This document shows positions 6,097 through 12,390 of a stretch of 14,222 nt of DNA, piece after piece. The stretch covers positions 1 through 14,222 of the forward strand of contig JBDSIR010000005.1 of the NCBI GenBank assembly GCA_039917855.1, written 5' to 3'. The number at the start of each line of letters is the position of its first letter. Position 1 is the first letter of the stretch. This DNA is from CAMLHU01 sp039917855 (GTDB lineage Bacteria; Gemmatimonadota; Gemmatimonadetes; Gemmatimonadales; GWC2-71-9). The translations under genes were made by a program, and so were the position numbers. Under the pieces are notes generated by a model. That model did not search any database. It was not told the origin of the DNA and saw nothing but the letters and a program-made list of their open reading frames with translations.

Positions 6097-6311
6097 ACCT
6101 GCCTACTGGACCGGCCTTCTCCCTCCCAGCCCCGCCAGGGGGTGGCGATCAGAACGAGCAAAAGGAAGGGCAGGAAACGACGTACCGAGACCCCGGAAGA
6201 GGACTGGACGGAGTAGTTACGCTGAGAGGCGCGGGCTTGCTGGCGGTGCTGGATGCTGGGACCGCGGTGCCGCAGGTCGCATGGGATCACGCAGCACGCA
6301 GCACGATCAGT

Positions 6312-7838
6312 TCAGATCACCGCCTGATACTCCGCCGTCGGCAACCCCGCCCGTCTCATGTCCCGCCCCACATAGCGCATCGCCACCAGCACGACGATCC
6401 CCCCCATGATCGAGACGATCGGCAGGAGCATGATCGCACGGTCGATACCAAATCGGTCCGAAAGCATGCCCACCAGCGGCAGCGCGATCGCGTCGCCCGC
6501 CAGATGAATGAACAGGAGATAGGCCCCGACCACGGTGGCGCTGATCCGCGCGGGGACGACGTCGAAGATCGTGGCGGTGAGGGGACCGTTGTACCAGGTC
6601 AGGAAGAAGAAAGCGGCGCCGAAGAGCGGCACGAAGTGCGACGGGTCGCGCACGCTGAGCGTCAAGAGCGCCAGCGGGCCGCCGATCAGGAGTCCGACAG
6701 CGGTGGTGAGCACCCGCGCCGACTCAGTGTAGCGCTTGAGCCAGTCGGCCACGAAGCCGCCCGTGAGCGTGCCGAGGGTCCCGACGATCAGCCCCGCGCC
6801 CCCCAGCCGTGTGGAGGCCTCCGCGGCGGTCCATCCAAGTTCACGCGAGGCAAAAGTCGGCCCCCATCCCACGAGTCCGTTCATGCCGAACGAGATCATC
6901 GCCCCCGCCAGGAACACGTACACCAGCGTTGGGGTCCGGAGCACCACCCTGAGCCCGCCCACCAACTCGTCGAACGCGCCGCCGACCGGCCCGGTCACCT
7001 CGGGACCGAACGGCGTGTCGGCGATCCGGTTCTTCCGGATCTGCACCAACCACCAGGTGATGTTGAGCGCCAGCCCGAGCCCGACCGCCGAGCCGAGCAC
7101 CGCGACATCCACCTTCGAGTCGACGCCGTAATACTGCGACAGCGCATACGCGGTCAGGCCGCCAAGCGCGCTCAGCGCGATGAGGGGAGCAAAGTGCCTG
7201 ACGATGGTGGTCATACCGAGCTCGAACCGTCGCAGGAGTTTGCGCAGGTGGATCGGCTCGGAGGGACGGCACGGATCCTTCAGGTGGCCGGCCAGGACAG
7301 CGAGCAGGAATCCGGGGACACCCACCGCCATGAATGCCACCCGCCAGCCGTACATCGACTCGAGCTGGCCGCCGAGCCAGAGCCCAAGCACCCCGCCCAG
7401 CGGTATGCCGGAGGAGAGGATCCCCATCGCCAGCGCGCGCCGCGGCCCGACGAAATAGTCGGCCACCATCGAGCTGGCGGCGGGCCCGAAGGCGGCCTCT
7501 CCGATCCCCACGGCGGCCCGGCAGATGAAGAGCTGGGTGAAGCTCCGCACCAGACCTGCCAGCGAAGTGAACGCGCTCCAGATCCCTACTCCCACCGCGA
7601 TCACGGCGCGCCGCGATCGCAGGTCGCTCAGCACGCCGAACGGAAGCGCCGCCACCGAAAAGACCAGGATATACGCCGACCCGAGCCAGCCGAGCTGGGT
7701 ATCGGTCAGCCCGAGATCGCGCTTGATCGGCTCGAACAGCGCGAAGATGACATTACGGTCGAGATAGTTCAGGATGTTGATCGACGCCAGCAACCCCAGC
7801 GCGTACCAGCGATACCACCCCTTGGTCTCAGCCGTCAC
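6312..7838 (-). CDS. MFS transporter, Spinster-like, about 14 membrane segments
   Basis: This 508-residue transporter has MFS motif A as GVLSDLRSRR (residues 68-77) and, in the fourth helix, RAAVGIGEAAFGPAA (R107, E114), the pattern of Spinster-type carriers. The first helix contains NYLDRN. By hydropathy I count twelve core helices plus two extra ones between helices 6 and 7 (about residues 215-270), so about 14 in all. Known Spinster relatives move lysolipids or sphingosine-1-phosphate; bacterial substrates are mostly unknown, and I cannot assign one. I chose the GTG at 7838 because it leads directly into the first helix. That start overlaps the end of the LOG gene by 11 nt, so the two are probably translated together. 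The gene is followed by a repeat-containing gap. Confidence 0.88.
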   Translation of the reverse strand: MTAETKGWYRWYALGLLASINILNYLDRNVIFALFEPIKRDLGLTDTQLGWLGSAYILVFSVAALPFGVLSDLRSRRAVIAVGVGIWSAFTSLAGLVRSFTQLFICRAAVGIGEAAFGPAASSMVADYFVGPRRALAMGILSSGIPLGGVLGLWLGGQLESMYGWRVAFMAVGVPGFLLAVLAGHLKDPCRPSEPIHLRKLLRRFELGMTTIVRHFAPLIALSALGGLTAYALSQYYGVDSKVDVAVLGSAVGLGLALNITWWLVQIRKNRIADTPFGPEVTGPVGGAFDELVGGLRVVLRTPTLVYVFLAGAMISFGMNGLVGWGPTFASRELGWTAAEASTRLGGAGLIVGTLGTLTGGFVADWLKRYTESARVLTTAVGLLIGGPLALLTLSVRDPSHFVPLFGAAFFFLTWYNGPLTATIFDVVPARISATVVGAYLLFIHLAGDAIALPLVGMLSDRFGIDRAIMLLPIVSIMGGIVVLVAMRYVGRDMRRAGLPTAEYQAVI

Positions 7839-8574
7839 GGCGAGTCTCGTTGCGGTGTCCGCGCGCGGCCACGATGTGCTGCACGCACGCCTGCGCATCG
7901 TCGGTCACCAGCATCAGGTCGAGATCCTTGACCGCGATCTTCCCCTCCGCGGCGACGGTCCCGCGGAGCCACTGGCACAAGCCGCCCCAATACGCCTTGC
8001 CGAACATCACCACCGGGAAATTCTTCACCTTGCCCGTCTGGATCAGCGTCAGCGCCTCGAACGTTTCGTCGAGTGTGCCGAACCCGCCCGGAAAGACCAC
8101 GAAGGCGGTGGAGTACTTGATGAACATCGTCTTCCGGACGAAGAAGTAGCGGAACTCGATGCCGCGCTGGACGTACGCATTCAGGCCCTGCTCGAACGGG
8201 AGCTCGATGTTGAGCCCGATCGAGAGCGTCCCTCCTTCCTTTGCCCCCTTGTTGCCCGCTTCCATGATCCCGGGACCGCCGCCGGTGATCACCGGGAATC
8301 CTTCCTTCCCCAGGAGTCGTCCCACTTCGACCGCGCTGGCGTACATCGGATCGGTGACCGGCGTGCGAGCTGAGCCGAAGATCGTCACCGCATCGGTGAC
8401 ATCGGCGAGATCATCGAATCCTTCGACGAATTCACCCATGATCCGCAGCACCCGCCACGGGTCCGAATGCTTCAGGGCGTCGGGACGTTCGTGCCCGGTT
8501 TCGAGGAGAGCTTCGTCCTCGGTGGGGCGCACGGGAACGCCGTGTAGACCGCTGCGACGGGAAGGCTTGGCCAC
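7828..8574 (-). CDS. LOG-family (TIGR00730-type) Rossmann-fold nucleotide hydrolase
   Basis: This 248-residue protein has the two LOG signatures: GGGPGIMEAGNKGA (residues 98-111) and PGGFGTLDE (162-170), with R147-K148 between them. LOG proteins cleave nucleoside 5'-monophosphates to the free base and ribose 5-phosphate; in plants and some bacteria this releases cytokinins, elsewhere it is purine or pyrimidine nucleotide turnover. They were often mis-named lysine decarboxylases. About 60 residues precede the core, as in the longer bacterial subgroup. The GTG at 8574 is chosen because AAAGGGAG lies 7 nt upstream and a TATATT box further up; the open frame to 8955 is antisense to another gene. 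The stop codon lies inside the start region of the MFS transporter. Confidence 0.9.
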   Translation of the reverse strand: MAKPSRRSGLHGVPVRPTEDEALLETGHERPDALKHSDPWRVLRIMGEFVEGFDDLADVTDAVTIFGSARTPVTDPMYASAVEVGRLLGKEGFPVITGGGPGIMEAGNKGAKEGGTLSIGLNIELPFEQGLNAYVQRGIEFRYFFVRKTMFIKYSTAFVVFPGGFGTLDETFEALTLIQTGKVKNFPVVMFGKAYWGGLCQWLRGTVAAEGKIAVKDLDLMLVTDDAQACVQHIVAARGHRNETRRDG

Positions 8575-8581
8575 GAGAGTA

Positions 8582-8589
8582 CTCCCTTT
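8582..8589 (-). promoter_or_regulatory. Ribosome binding site AAAGGGAG that fixes the LOG start
   Basis: On the - strand AAAGGGAG stands 7 nt before the GTG at 8574. It is one of the few clear Shine-Dalgarno sites in the window. It decides this GTG over the upstream in-frame codons. Confidence 0.7.
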
Positions 8590-8604
8590 GGGAATCGACC
8601 GTGG

Positions 8605-8610
8605 AATATA
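8605..8610 (-). promoter_or_regulatory. Putative -10 box (TATATT) for the LOG-MFS operon
   Basis: TATATT on the - strand would place the transcription start near 8598 and give a leader of about 24 nt that contains the Shine-Dalgarno site. I see no convincing -35 box. Confidence 0.45.
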
Positions 8611-8640
8611 CCCCGCGTTCCGCAGCGTACCGGCGGCCTG

Positions 8641-8646
8641 TATACT
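8641..8646 (+). promoter_or_regulatory. Putative -10 box (TATACT) for a leaderless transcript
   Basis: TATACT is followed by six nucleotides and then the ATG at 8653. The transcription start would fall on the start codon, and there is no Shine-Dalgarno. It lies in the 78-bp divergent gap shared with the LOG promoter, so the two promoters are only about 30 bp apart. Confidence 0.5.
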
Positions 8647-8652
8647 TGTGGC

Positions 8653-8931
8653 ATGACCTCGCCGACACGCGGCTCCTGGACCGCCCTCACCCTGACCCTT
8701 GCCACCCACGCACTGGCGCGTCCGCGCCTTGCGCTGGATCTCCTCGCCGCGACTTGGGCCTTCCGCCGACGGGGGTGGTGGACCCATCCCCCGTTCCTCC
8801 CCCTCCCCGATCGCGCCTACCTCCGGTGGCGGATGTACACCGCCTACGGCGATGAGACCGCGGTCCCCCCCGCCCGCGACATCGAGCGCTTCGCCCGGTG
8901 GCGGCGCGAGCTCCTCCGGCTCGGCCACTGA
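8653..8931 (+). CDS. Small conserved-looking hypothetical protein, 92 aa
   Basis: I do not recognise a named family. The protein has a mildly hydrophobic N-terminal half (LTLTLATHALARPRLALDLL), an RRRGWWTHPPFLPLP turn, then YLRWRMYTAYGDE and a basic, tryptophan-containing end (FARWRRELLRLG). The many W, Y, P and R residues and the strong codon bias suggest a real, structured protein, perhaps membrane-associated. It is the first gene of a + strand series, 4 bp before the NDH-2-like gene, so a link to that membrane dehydrogenase is possible but unproven. The ATG has no Shine-Dalgarno but lies 6 nt after a TATACT box. No cysteine or metal motif is present. Confidence 0.7.
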   Translation: MTSPTRGSWTALTLTLATHALARPRLALDLLAATWAFRRRGWWTHPPFLPLPDRAYLRWRMYTAYGDETAVPPARDIERFARWRRELLRLGH

Positions 8932-8935
8932 TCCG

Positions 8936-10228
8936 ATGACCCGCCCCGCCCCCAAGCAGGTGGTGGTCCTGGGAGGTGGGTTCGCCGGCCTTTACGCCGC
9001 CCGGGCGCTGGCCAAGGCCGCGGTCCGGGTCACCGTCATCGACCGCCATAACCATCACCTTTTCCAGCCGATGCTGTACCAGGTGGCCACCGCGGCACTC
9101 TCGCCGGCTGACATCGCGAGTCCGATCCGTTCGATCCTGCGCAGACAGGCCAACGCGGAGGTGATCCTCGGGGAGGCGGAGCGGATCGAGGTTGGAGCAC
9201 GAAAGGTCCACTTGAAAGATGGAAGTAGCATAGACTACGACTATCTGCTGGTCGCCACCGGAGCCCGGCACAGCTACTTCGGCCGCAGCGACTGGGAAAC
9301 TCTGGCGCCCGGCCTGAAGAGCCTCGAGGACGCGGAAGAGATCCGGCGCCGGATCCTGCTTGCCTTCGAGCGCGCCGAGCGCGAACCCGATCCGGTGCGT
9401 CGCCAGGCCCTGCTGACCTTCGTGGTCGTCGGGGGTGGCCCCACGGGTGTCGAGGTCGCTGGCGCGCTCGCCGAGATCAGGAACTTCGCGCTGCTGCGGG
9501 ACTTCAGACACATCGATCCGCGCGAGGCCTCCGTGGTCCTCGTCGAAGCCGGGCCCCGCATCCTCCCGAGCTATCCTCCCGAGCTCAGCGAACAGGCCAA
9601 GGTGACGTTGCGCCGGCTGGACGTCACGGTCCACGAGCAGACCCTGGTCACCGACATCCGCCACGGCACCGTGACGGCCGGCGGATGGATCATCCCCTCA
9701 CAGACGGTGGTCTGGGCGGCCGGCAACATCGCCAGCCCGCTCCTCGCGACCCTCGGCGCCCCCCAGGACCGCCAGGGTCGCGTGATCGTAGGCGCGGATT
9801 GCTGCATCCCGGGACGCACCGAGGTCTTTGTGCTCGGTGACGCAGCCGCCTTCGATCACCATGGCGAAGGGCCGGTCCCCGGCGTGTGCCCCGCAGCGAT
9901 CCAGATGGGTAAGCACGCGGCCCGCGCCATCCGTGAGGATCTCGCGGGGCACACGCGGACACCCTTTCATTACGCGGACAAGGGCCAACTCGCGGTCATC
10001 GGGCGCGGGAGTGCGGTGGCCGATATCGCCGGGCTGCGCTTCGGCGGTTTCTTCGCGTGGTTCGCCTGGATCTTCGTCCATATCTTCTTTCTCATCGGCT
10101 TCCGCAATCGGGTGCTCGTGCTCTTCGAGTGGGCCTGGTCCTACGTGACCTACAGCCGGGGGGCCCGTCTCATCACGGGTGAGTTCTCGGCCGAACACCC
10201 CGCCGTTGCGCGTCCCCCTGCGACATGA
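8936..10228 (+). CDS. ndh: Type II NADH dehydrogenase-like FAD oxidoreductase (NDH-2)
   Basis: The 430-residue protein has two dinucleotide-binding sites: VVVLGGGFAGLYAARAL for FAD (glycines at 13-18) and VVVGGGPTGVEVAGALAE for NADH (glycines from 166). A VLGDAA segment holding D302, which contacts FAD, and CPAAIQMGKHAARAI near the quinone site also fit the family. The C-terminal end carries the hydrophobic, aromatic stretch WFAWIFVHIFFLIGF and then VLVLFEWAWSY, typical of the membrane-docking tail of NDH-2. The enzyme passes electrons from NADH to quinone without pumping protons, on the inner face of the membrane. The ATG at 8936 directly precedes the first strand; earlier in-frame codons overlap the small gene upstream. 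Its TGA overlaps the queG ATG (ATGA). Confidence 0.9.
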   Translation: MTRPAPKQVVVLGGGFAGLYAARALAKAAVRVTVIDRHNHHLFQPMLYQVATAALSPADIASPIRSILRRQANAEVILGEAERIEVGARKVHLKDGSSIDYDYLLVATGARHSYFGRSDWETLAPGLKSLEDAEEIRRRILLAFERAEREPDPVRRQALLTFVVVGGGPTGVEVAGALAEIRNFALLRDFRHIDPREASVVLVEAGPRILPSYPPELSEQAKVTLRRLDVTVHEQTLVTDIRHGTVTAGGWIIPSQTVVWAAGNIASPLLATLGAPQDRQGRVIVGADCCIPGRTEVFVLGDAAAFDHHGEGPVPGVCPAAIQMGKHAARAIREDLAGHTRTPFHYADKGQLAVIGRGSAVADIAGLRFGGFFAWFAWIFVHIFFLIGFRNRVLVLFEWAWSYVTYSRGARLITGEFSAEHPAVARPPAT

Positions 10229-11172
10229 CCGATCTCGCAACGCAGCTCAAGGTGGAAGCCGAGCGACTCGGCTTCCTCGCCTGCGGGGTGACCTCCCTCG
10301 GCCCCAATCCGCACGCCGACGCCTTGGATCGGTGGCTCAAGGCAGGGTTCGGTGGCACGATGACGTATCTGAACCGTCAGGCCAGGAAGCGGAAGGACAC
10401 TCGCCTCGCAGACCCGCAGGCCAGGCGCGCTGTCGTCGTCCTCGATCGGTATCAGGGGGACCCCGGCCGCCCATCCGCCGATCCGCTCATCCGTCCGCGC
10501 ATCGCCCGGTACGCTCGCGGCCGGGACTATCACGATGTCGTGGGTGAGCGCCTTGAGGCGCTGGCCACATTCCTCAAGTCCCTCGGGGCCACCCACACCC
10601 GGACCTACGTCGACACGGGCCCGGTACCCGAACGGGAGCTTGCCCGCGGCGCGGGGCTCGGCTGGATCGGCAAGAACACGATGCTCATCCGGCCCGGGAT
10701 CGGTTCGTGGTTCTTCATCGGCGTCGTGCTGACCGACCTCCAGCTCCCCACCGACACCCCCTTCACCAGCGACCATTGCGGCACCTGCACCCGCTGCCTC
10801 GACGCCTGTCCCACCGGCGCGTTCGTCGAGGAGAAGGTGCTCGACGCCACGAAGTGCCTCTCCTACCAGACCATCGAGTGGAAGAAGGAGATCCCCCCCG
10901 AGCTCGCGGAGCACGCGGAGGGGTGGGCCTTCGGCTGCGACATCTGCAATGAGGTCTGTCCCTGGAACGAGCGTTTCGCCGGTGGGCCGGTACACCCCGA
11001 TCTCACCGACCAGCAATGGATCCCCGCCGACGCAGGACGGGACTTCTTCGACCGGATGACCGCGGCGCAGTTCCACGAGCAGTTCGACCACACTCCCCTC
11101 GAGCGCACGGGGCTCGAGCGGATGCGGCGCAACTGGGAGATGGCGTGGGGGTCGCTCGGAGCTGAGCGGTAA
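10225..11172 (+). CDS. queG: Epoxyqueuosine reductase QueG
   Basis: The 315-residue enzyme carries out the last step of queuosine synthesis, reducing epoxyqueuosine at tRNA position 34 using cobalamin and two [4Fe-4S] clusters. Seen: RYARGRDYHDV, the YVDTGP motif with the catalytic-type D130, and GLGWIGKNTMLI. The cluster cysteines are at C185-x2-C188-x2-C191-x3-C195-P, C211, and C238-D-I-C241-x3-C245-PWN. It is shorter than E. coli or B. subtilis QueG and appears to lack the full C-terminal HEAT-type region. An octamer repeat is embedded in the frame (about residues 83-92), just before the conserved RYARGRDYH. The gene overlaps the NDH-2 stop by 4 nt. Its own stop codon lies inside a heptamer repeat. 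Confidence 0.93.
   Translation: MTDLATQLKVEAERLGFLACGVTSLGPNPHADALDRWLKAGFGGTMTYLNRQARKRKDTRLADPQARRAVVVLDRYQGDPGRPSADPLIRPRIARYARGRDYHDVVGERLEALATFLKSLGATHTRTYVDTGPVPERELARGAGLGWIGKNTMLIRPGIGSWFFIGVVLTDLQLPTDTPFTSDHCGTCTRCLDACPTGAFVEEKVLDATKCLSYQTIEWKKEIPPELAEHAEGWAFGCDICNEVCPWNERFAGGPVHPDLTDQQWIPADAGRDFFDRMTAAQFHEQFDHTPLERTGLERMRRNWEMAWGSLGAER
10470..10500. repeat. Octamer repeat embedded in queG
   Basis: Inside the queG frame the + strand reads CATCCGCC-GATCCGCT-CATCCGTC, an 8-bp period. The unit CATCCGCC is the reverse complement of GGCGGATG from the array at 2010-2070. The encoded residues are PSADPLIRP, in a part of QueG that is variable between species. Frame is kept because the surrounding conserved motifs are intact. 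Confidence 0.65.
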
Positions 11173-11234
11173 GCGGTGAGCAGTGAGCGGGAGCCCGGTA
11201 TACATTCCCGTTCACCGCTCACCGCTATCCGCTC
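11164..11234. repeat. Heptamer tandem arrays in inverted orientation
   Basis: The left arm (11164-11191) is made of GAGCGGT-type 7-mers (GAGCGGT, AAGCGGT, GAGCAGT, GAGCGGG). The right arm (11207-11234) is the same family in reverse complement, and the arms match at about 24 of 28 positions. The queG stop codon TAA (11170-11172) is formed within the left arm. The folded RNA could end or stabilise the upstream transcript. The right part continues to about 11244. Confidence 0.8.
11201..11206 (+). promoter_or_regulatory. Putative -10 box (TACATT) upstream of the VOC gene
   Basis: TACATT (also readable as TATACA at 11199-11204) lies in the loop between the inverted heptamer arms. A start near 11213 would give a leader of about 37 nt before the ATG at 11250. 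No clear -35 box is seen. If used, it would make VOC-PlsC-RidA a unit separate from NDH-2/queG. Confidence 0.3.
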
Positions 11235-11249
11235 ACTGCTCACCAGATC

Positions 11250-11627
11250 ATGACACCGACCCTCTATTCCGTCGCGATCTTCGTCACCGACATCGACCGC
11301 GCGGTCGACTTCTACGAGACCACCCTCGGCCTCCCGCTCCAGAAGCGGGGGACGTTCGGTGCCGAGTTCTTCGCGGAGGGGATGCGCCTCGGCGTGCATC
11401 CCGCCCAACACCCCAATGCCGTTGCGATGGTGGGTCGGGAGACCGGCATCACGATGCACGTCGAGGGGCTGCTCAACTACTGCTCCACCCTGCTCGACGC
11501 CAAGGTCACGTTCGTCCAGGAGCCGACCCAGCAGAGCTGGGGGATCATGGCCGTCATCGCCGATCCGGACGGCAACCGGATCGCCCTGTGGCAGCCTCCC
11601 GCCCCCGAGCCGGTGTCGCCCGGCTAG
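11250..11627 (+). CDS. VOC-family (glyoxalase-fold) protein, 125 aa
   Basis: This is a single-domain vicinal oxygen chelate protein with the expected two beta-alpha-beta-beta-beta halves. It starts with VAIFVTDIDRAVDFYETTLGLPL and ends with the signature IADPDGNRIALWQP. The family includes glyoxalase I, extradiol dioxygenases and antibiotic-binding proteins. The usual first-strand histidine is absent (SVAIFV), and the position of the last metal-ligand glutamate is alanine (NRIALW where NxxEL is usual). It may therefore bind a ligand without metal, or be a non-catalytic member. The ATG at 11250 lies just past the heptamer repeats. The PlsC gene starts 9 bp after its stop. Confidence 0.85.
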   Translation: MTPTLYSVAIFVTDIDRAVDFYETTLGLPLQKRGTFGAEFFAEGMRLGVHPAQHPNAVAMVGRETGITMHVEGLLNYCSTLLDAKVTFVQEPTQQSWGIMAVIADPDGNRIALWQPPAPEPVSPG

Positions 11628-11630
11628 ATT
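11625..11630 (+). promoter_or_regulatory. Putative -10 box (TAGATT) before the PlsC-like gene
   Basis: TAGATT begins with the TAG stop codon of the VOC gene and ends 6 nt before the ATG at 11637, the same spacing as at 8641 and 5542. A GGGG run directly before the ATG is too close to be a normal Shine-Dalgarno. The box may be used as an internal promoter or may be chance. Confidence 0.3.
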
Positions 11631-11636
11631 TCGGGG

Positions 11637-12377
11637 ATGTGGCGCACGCTGGCATCGCTCTGGACCTGGTTGGTGCTCGGGACCCTGGTCCTCTTCTGGG
11701 TCCCGCTGCTGGCGCTCACCATCGGGGTCACCTGGCCCTTCGACCGGGAGCGGTACATCGCTGGCCGGCTCTTCCGCCAGATCGGCGTGCTGACCGCCAA
11801 AGCCAACCCGCTCTGGAAGTTCCGCTGGGCCGGTATCCCCCCGGCCGACCCGCGCCGTCCCTACGTCGTGGTCTCCAACCACGAGTCGTTCTCCGACATC
11901 CTCCTCCTGAGCCACCTCCCATGGGAAATGAAATGGCTGTCCAAGGCGGAGATCATGCGGATCCCCTTCCTGGGCTGGTGCATGCAGCTGGCCGGTGATA
12001 TCCCGGTCTGGCGGGGCAAACTCGAGAGCGCGCGCGACGCGATGGCGCGCTCCCTCGTAGTGCTCCGCCAGCAGGTGTCGGTGATGATCTTCCCTGAAGG
12101 GACACGGTCGAAGTCGGGAGAGATGCTGCCGTTCAAGGATGGCGCCTTCCGGCTCGCGATCGAGGCCGGGGTGCCAGTGCTTCCGCTGGTGGTGACCGGC
12201 ACCCGCAATGCGCTCGCCAAGCACGATTGGCGGATGAATCCCGCCGACGCCACCGTCACCGTGCTCGAGCCCATCGAGACCACGGGGCTGACGCTCAACG
12301 ACGTCGGCGCGCTCAAGGAGCGCGTCCGTTCCGTCATCGCCCAGGCCCGCGACCGGCTCCACCGGCGCGAGCCCTGA
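11637..12377 (+). CDS. plsC: 1-acyl-sn-glycerol-3-phosphate acyltransferase-like (PlsC/LPLAT)
   Basis: The 246-residue membrane-bound acyltransferase has the four blocks of the LPLAT family. Seen: the catalytic motif NHESFSD (N81-D87, H82 and D87), GDIPVWR, the substrate-binding FPEGTRS (F152 onward), and GVPVLPLVVTG. A hydrophobic segment at about residues 8-32 anchors it to the membrane. By family knowledge it adds an acyl chain to lysophosphatidic acid to make phosphatidic acid, the core phospholipid intermediate; other acyl-acceptor lipids are possible. The gene starts 9 bp after the VOC stop and ends 13 bp before RidA, so these three are probably one transcript. The start is supported by the position of the membrane segment. 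Confidence 0.9.
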   Translation: MWRTLASLWTWLVLGTLVLFWVPLLALTIGVTWPFDRERYIAGRLFRQIGVLTAKANPLWKFRWAGIPPADPRRPYVVVSNHESFSDILLLSHLPWEMKWLSKAEIMRIPFLGWCMQLAGDIPVWRGKLESARDAMARSLVVLRQQVSVMIFPEGTRSKSGEMLPFKDGAFRLAIEAGVPVLPLVVTGTRNALAKHDWRMNPADATVTVLEPIETTGLTLNDVGALKERVRSVIAQARDRLHRREP

Positions 12378-12390
12378 CCCCAAGGATCCG

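Larger units (their letters stand above)
6004..6311. other. Intergenic region after the RAYT gene
   Basis: The gap between the RAYT stop and the 3' end of the MFS gene holds the 14-bp hairpin (6010-6040), the right REP-like copy (6075-6096) and a short period-7 run of ACGCAGC at about 6293-6309. The stretch from about 6100 to 6290 has no gene I can support. A - strand frame there encodes a hydrophobic run (RRFLPFLLLVLIATP) but lacks a nearby start codon and is not accepted. Confidence 0.65.

Noticed and set aside
6140..6290. A - strand hydrophobic run resembling a signal peptide (RRFLPFLLLVLIATP), perhaps a gene fragment
   Set aside because: No ATG, GTG or TTG precedes it at a suitable distance and nothing domain-like follows before the REP-like repeat, so a truncated gene cannot be supported.
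6078..7931. A 617-codon open frame on the + strand
   Set aside because: It is antisense to the MFS transporter. Its translation is rich in H, R, Q, D and P without any domain, the usual shadow of a GC-rich gene on the other strand.
8575..8955. An N-terminal extension of the LOG protein
   Set aside because: It would be antisense to the small gene at 8653 and is low complexity, while the GTG at 8574 has a good ribosome binding site.
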